NCBI GenBank assembly: GCA_044448905.1
Contig: JBIOHJ010000156.1
Location: 1-6,230, forward strand
Length of the DNA: 6,230 nt
Direction of reading: 5' to 3'
Origin: JBIOHJ01 sp044448905
GTDB taxonomy: Bacteria; Bacteroidota; Bacteroidia; AKYH767-A; OLB10
The position numbers and the translations under genes are program-made. Below the pieces are notes generated by a model, which worked only from the letters and a program-made list of their open reading frames with translations, did not search any database and was not told the origin of the DNA. Of this stretch, positions 6,230 to 6,230 are shown one piece after another. Numbering within the stretch: position 1 is the first letter of the stretch; the number at the start of each line of letters is the position of its first letter.

Positions 6230-6230
6230 C

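Overview
The window looks like ordinary chromosomal DNA from a member of the Bacteroidota, probably an environmental lineage. The evidence is a low G+C content, no recognisable Shine-Dalgarno sequences, several matches to the Bacteroidota -7 promoter element TAnnTTTG upstream of genes, and protein families typical of that phylum: a choice-of-anchor B / LVIVD-type secreted protein, a secreted protein with a TonB C-terminal-like domain, and a GT-C-like membrane protein with a C-terminal carbohydrate-binding-like module.

Layout. Bases 1-597 (minus) hold the N-terminal 199 residues of a secreted choice-of-anchor B family protein that runs off the left edge. Bases 598-787 are intergenic and carry its putative promoter. 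Bases 788-1330 (minus) encode a 180-residue exported protein with a TonB-C-like domain; a palindromic element reads in frame through its signal peptide. Bases 1331-1476 are a divergent promoter region. Bases 1477-3267 (plus) encode a complete ABC exporter half-transporter. Bases 3268-3381 hold an AT-rich nested inverted repeat. Bases 3382-4017 and 4022-4711 (plus) are a tight two-gene unit: a Nudix hydrolase of the CoA pyrophosphatase type and a YjjG-like HAD nucleotidase, starting at GTG and TTG. Convergent to it, bases 4724-6229 (minus) hold the C-terminal 501 residues of a multi-pass membrane protein that runs off the right edge.

The genes do not form one pathway. The only functional pairing supported by the layout is Nudix plus HAD, which would fit nucleotide or cofactor housecleaning. 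The two left-hand minus-strand genes are both exported and could share surface or periplasmic roles, but each appears to have its own promoter. I see no CRISPR array, tRNA, rRNA, transposase, phage gene or defence cassette. The most interesting signal is the short palindrome inside the signal peptide at 1289-1318, which looks like a dispersed repeat inserted in frame into a coding sequence.
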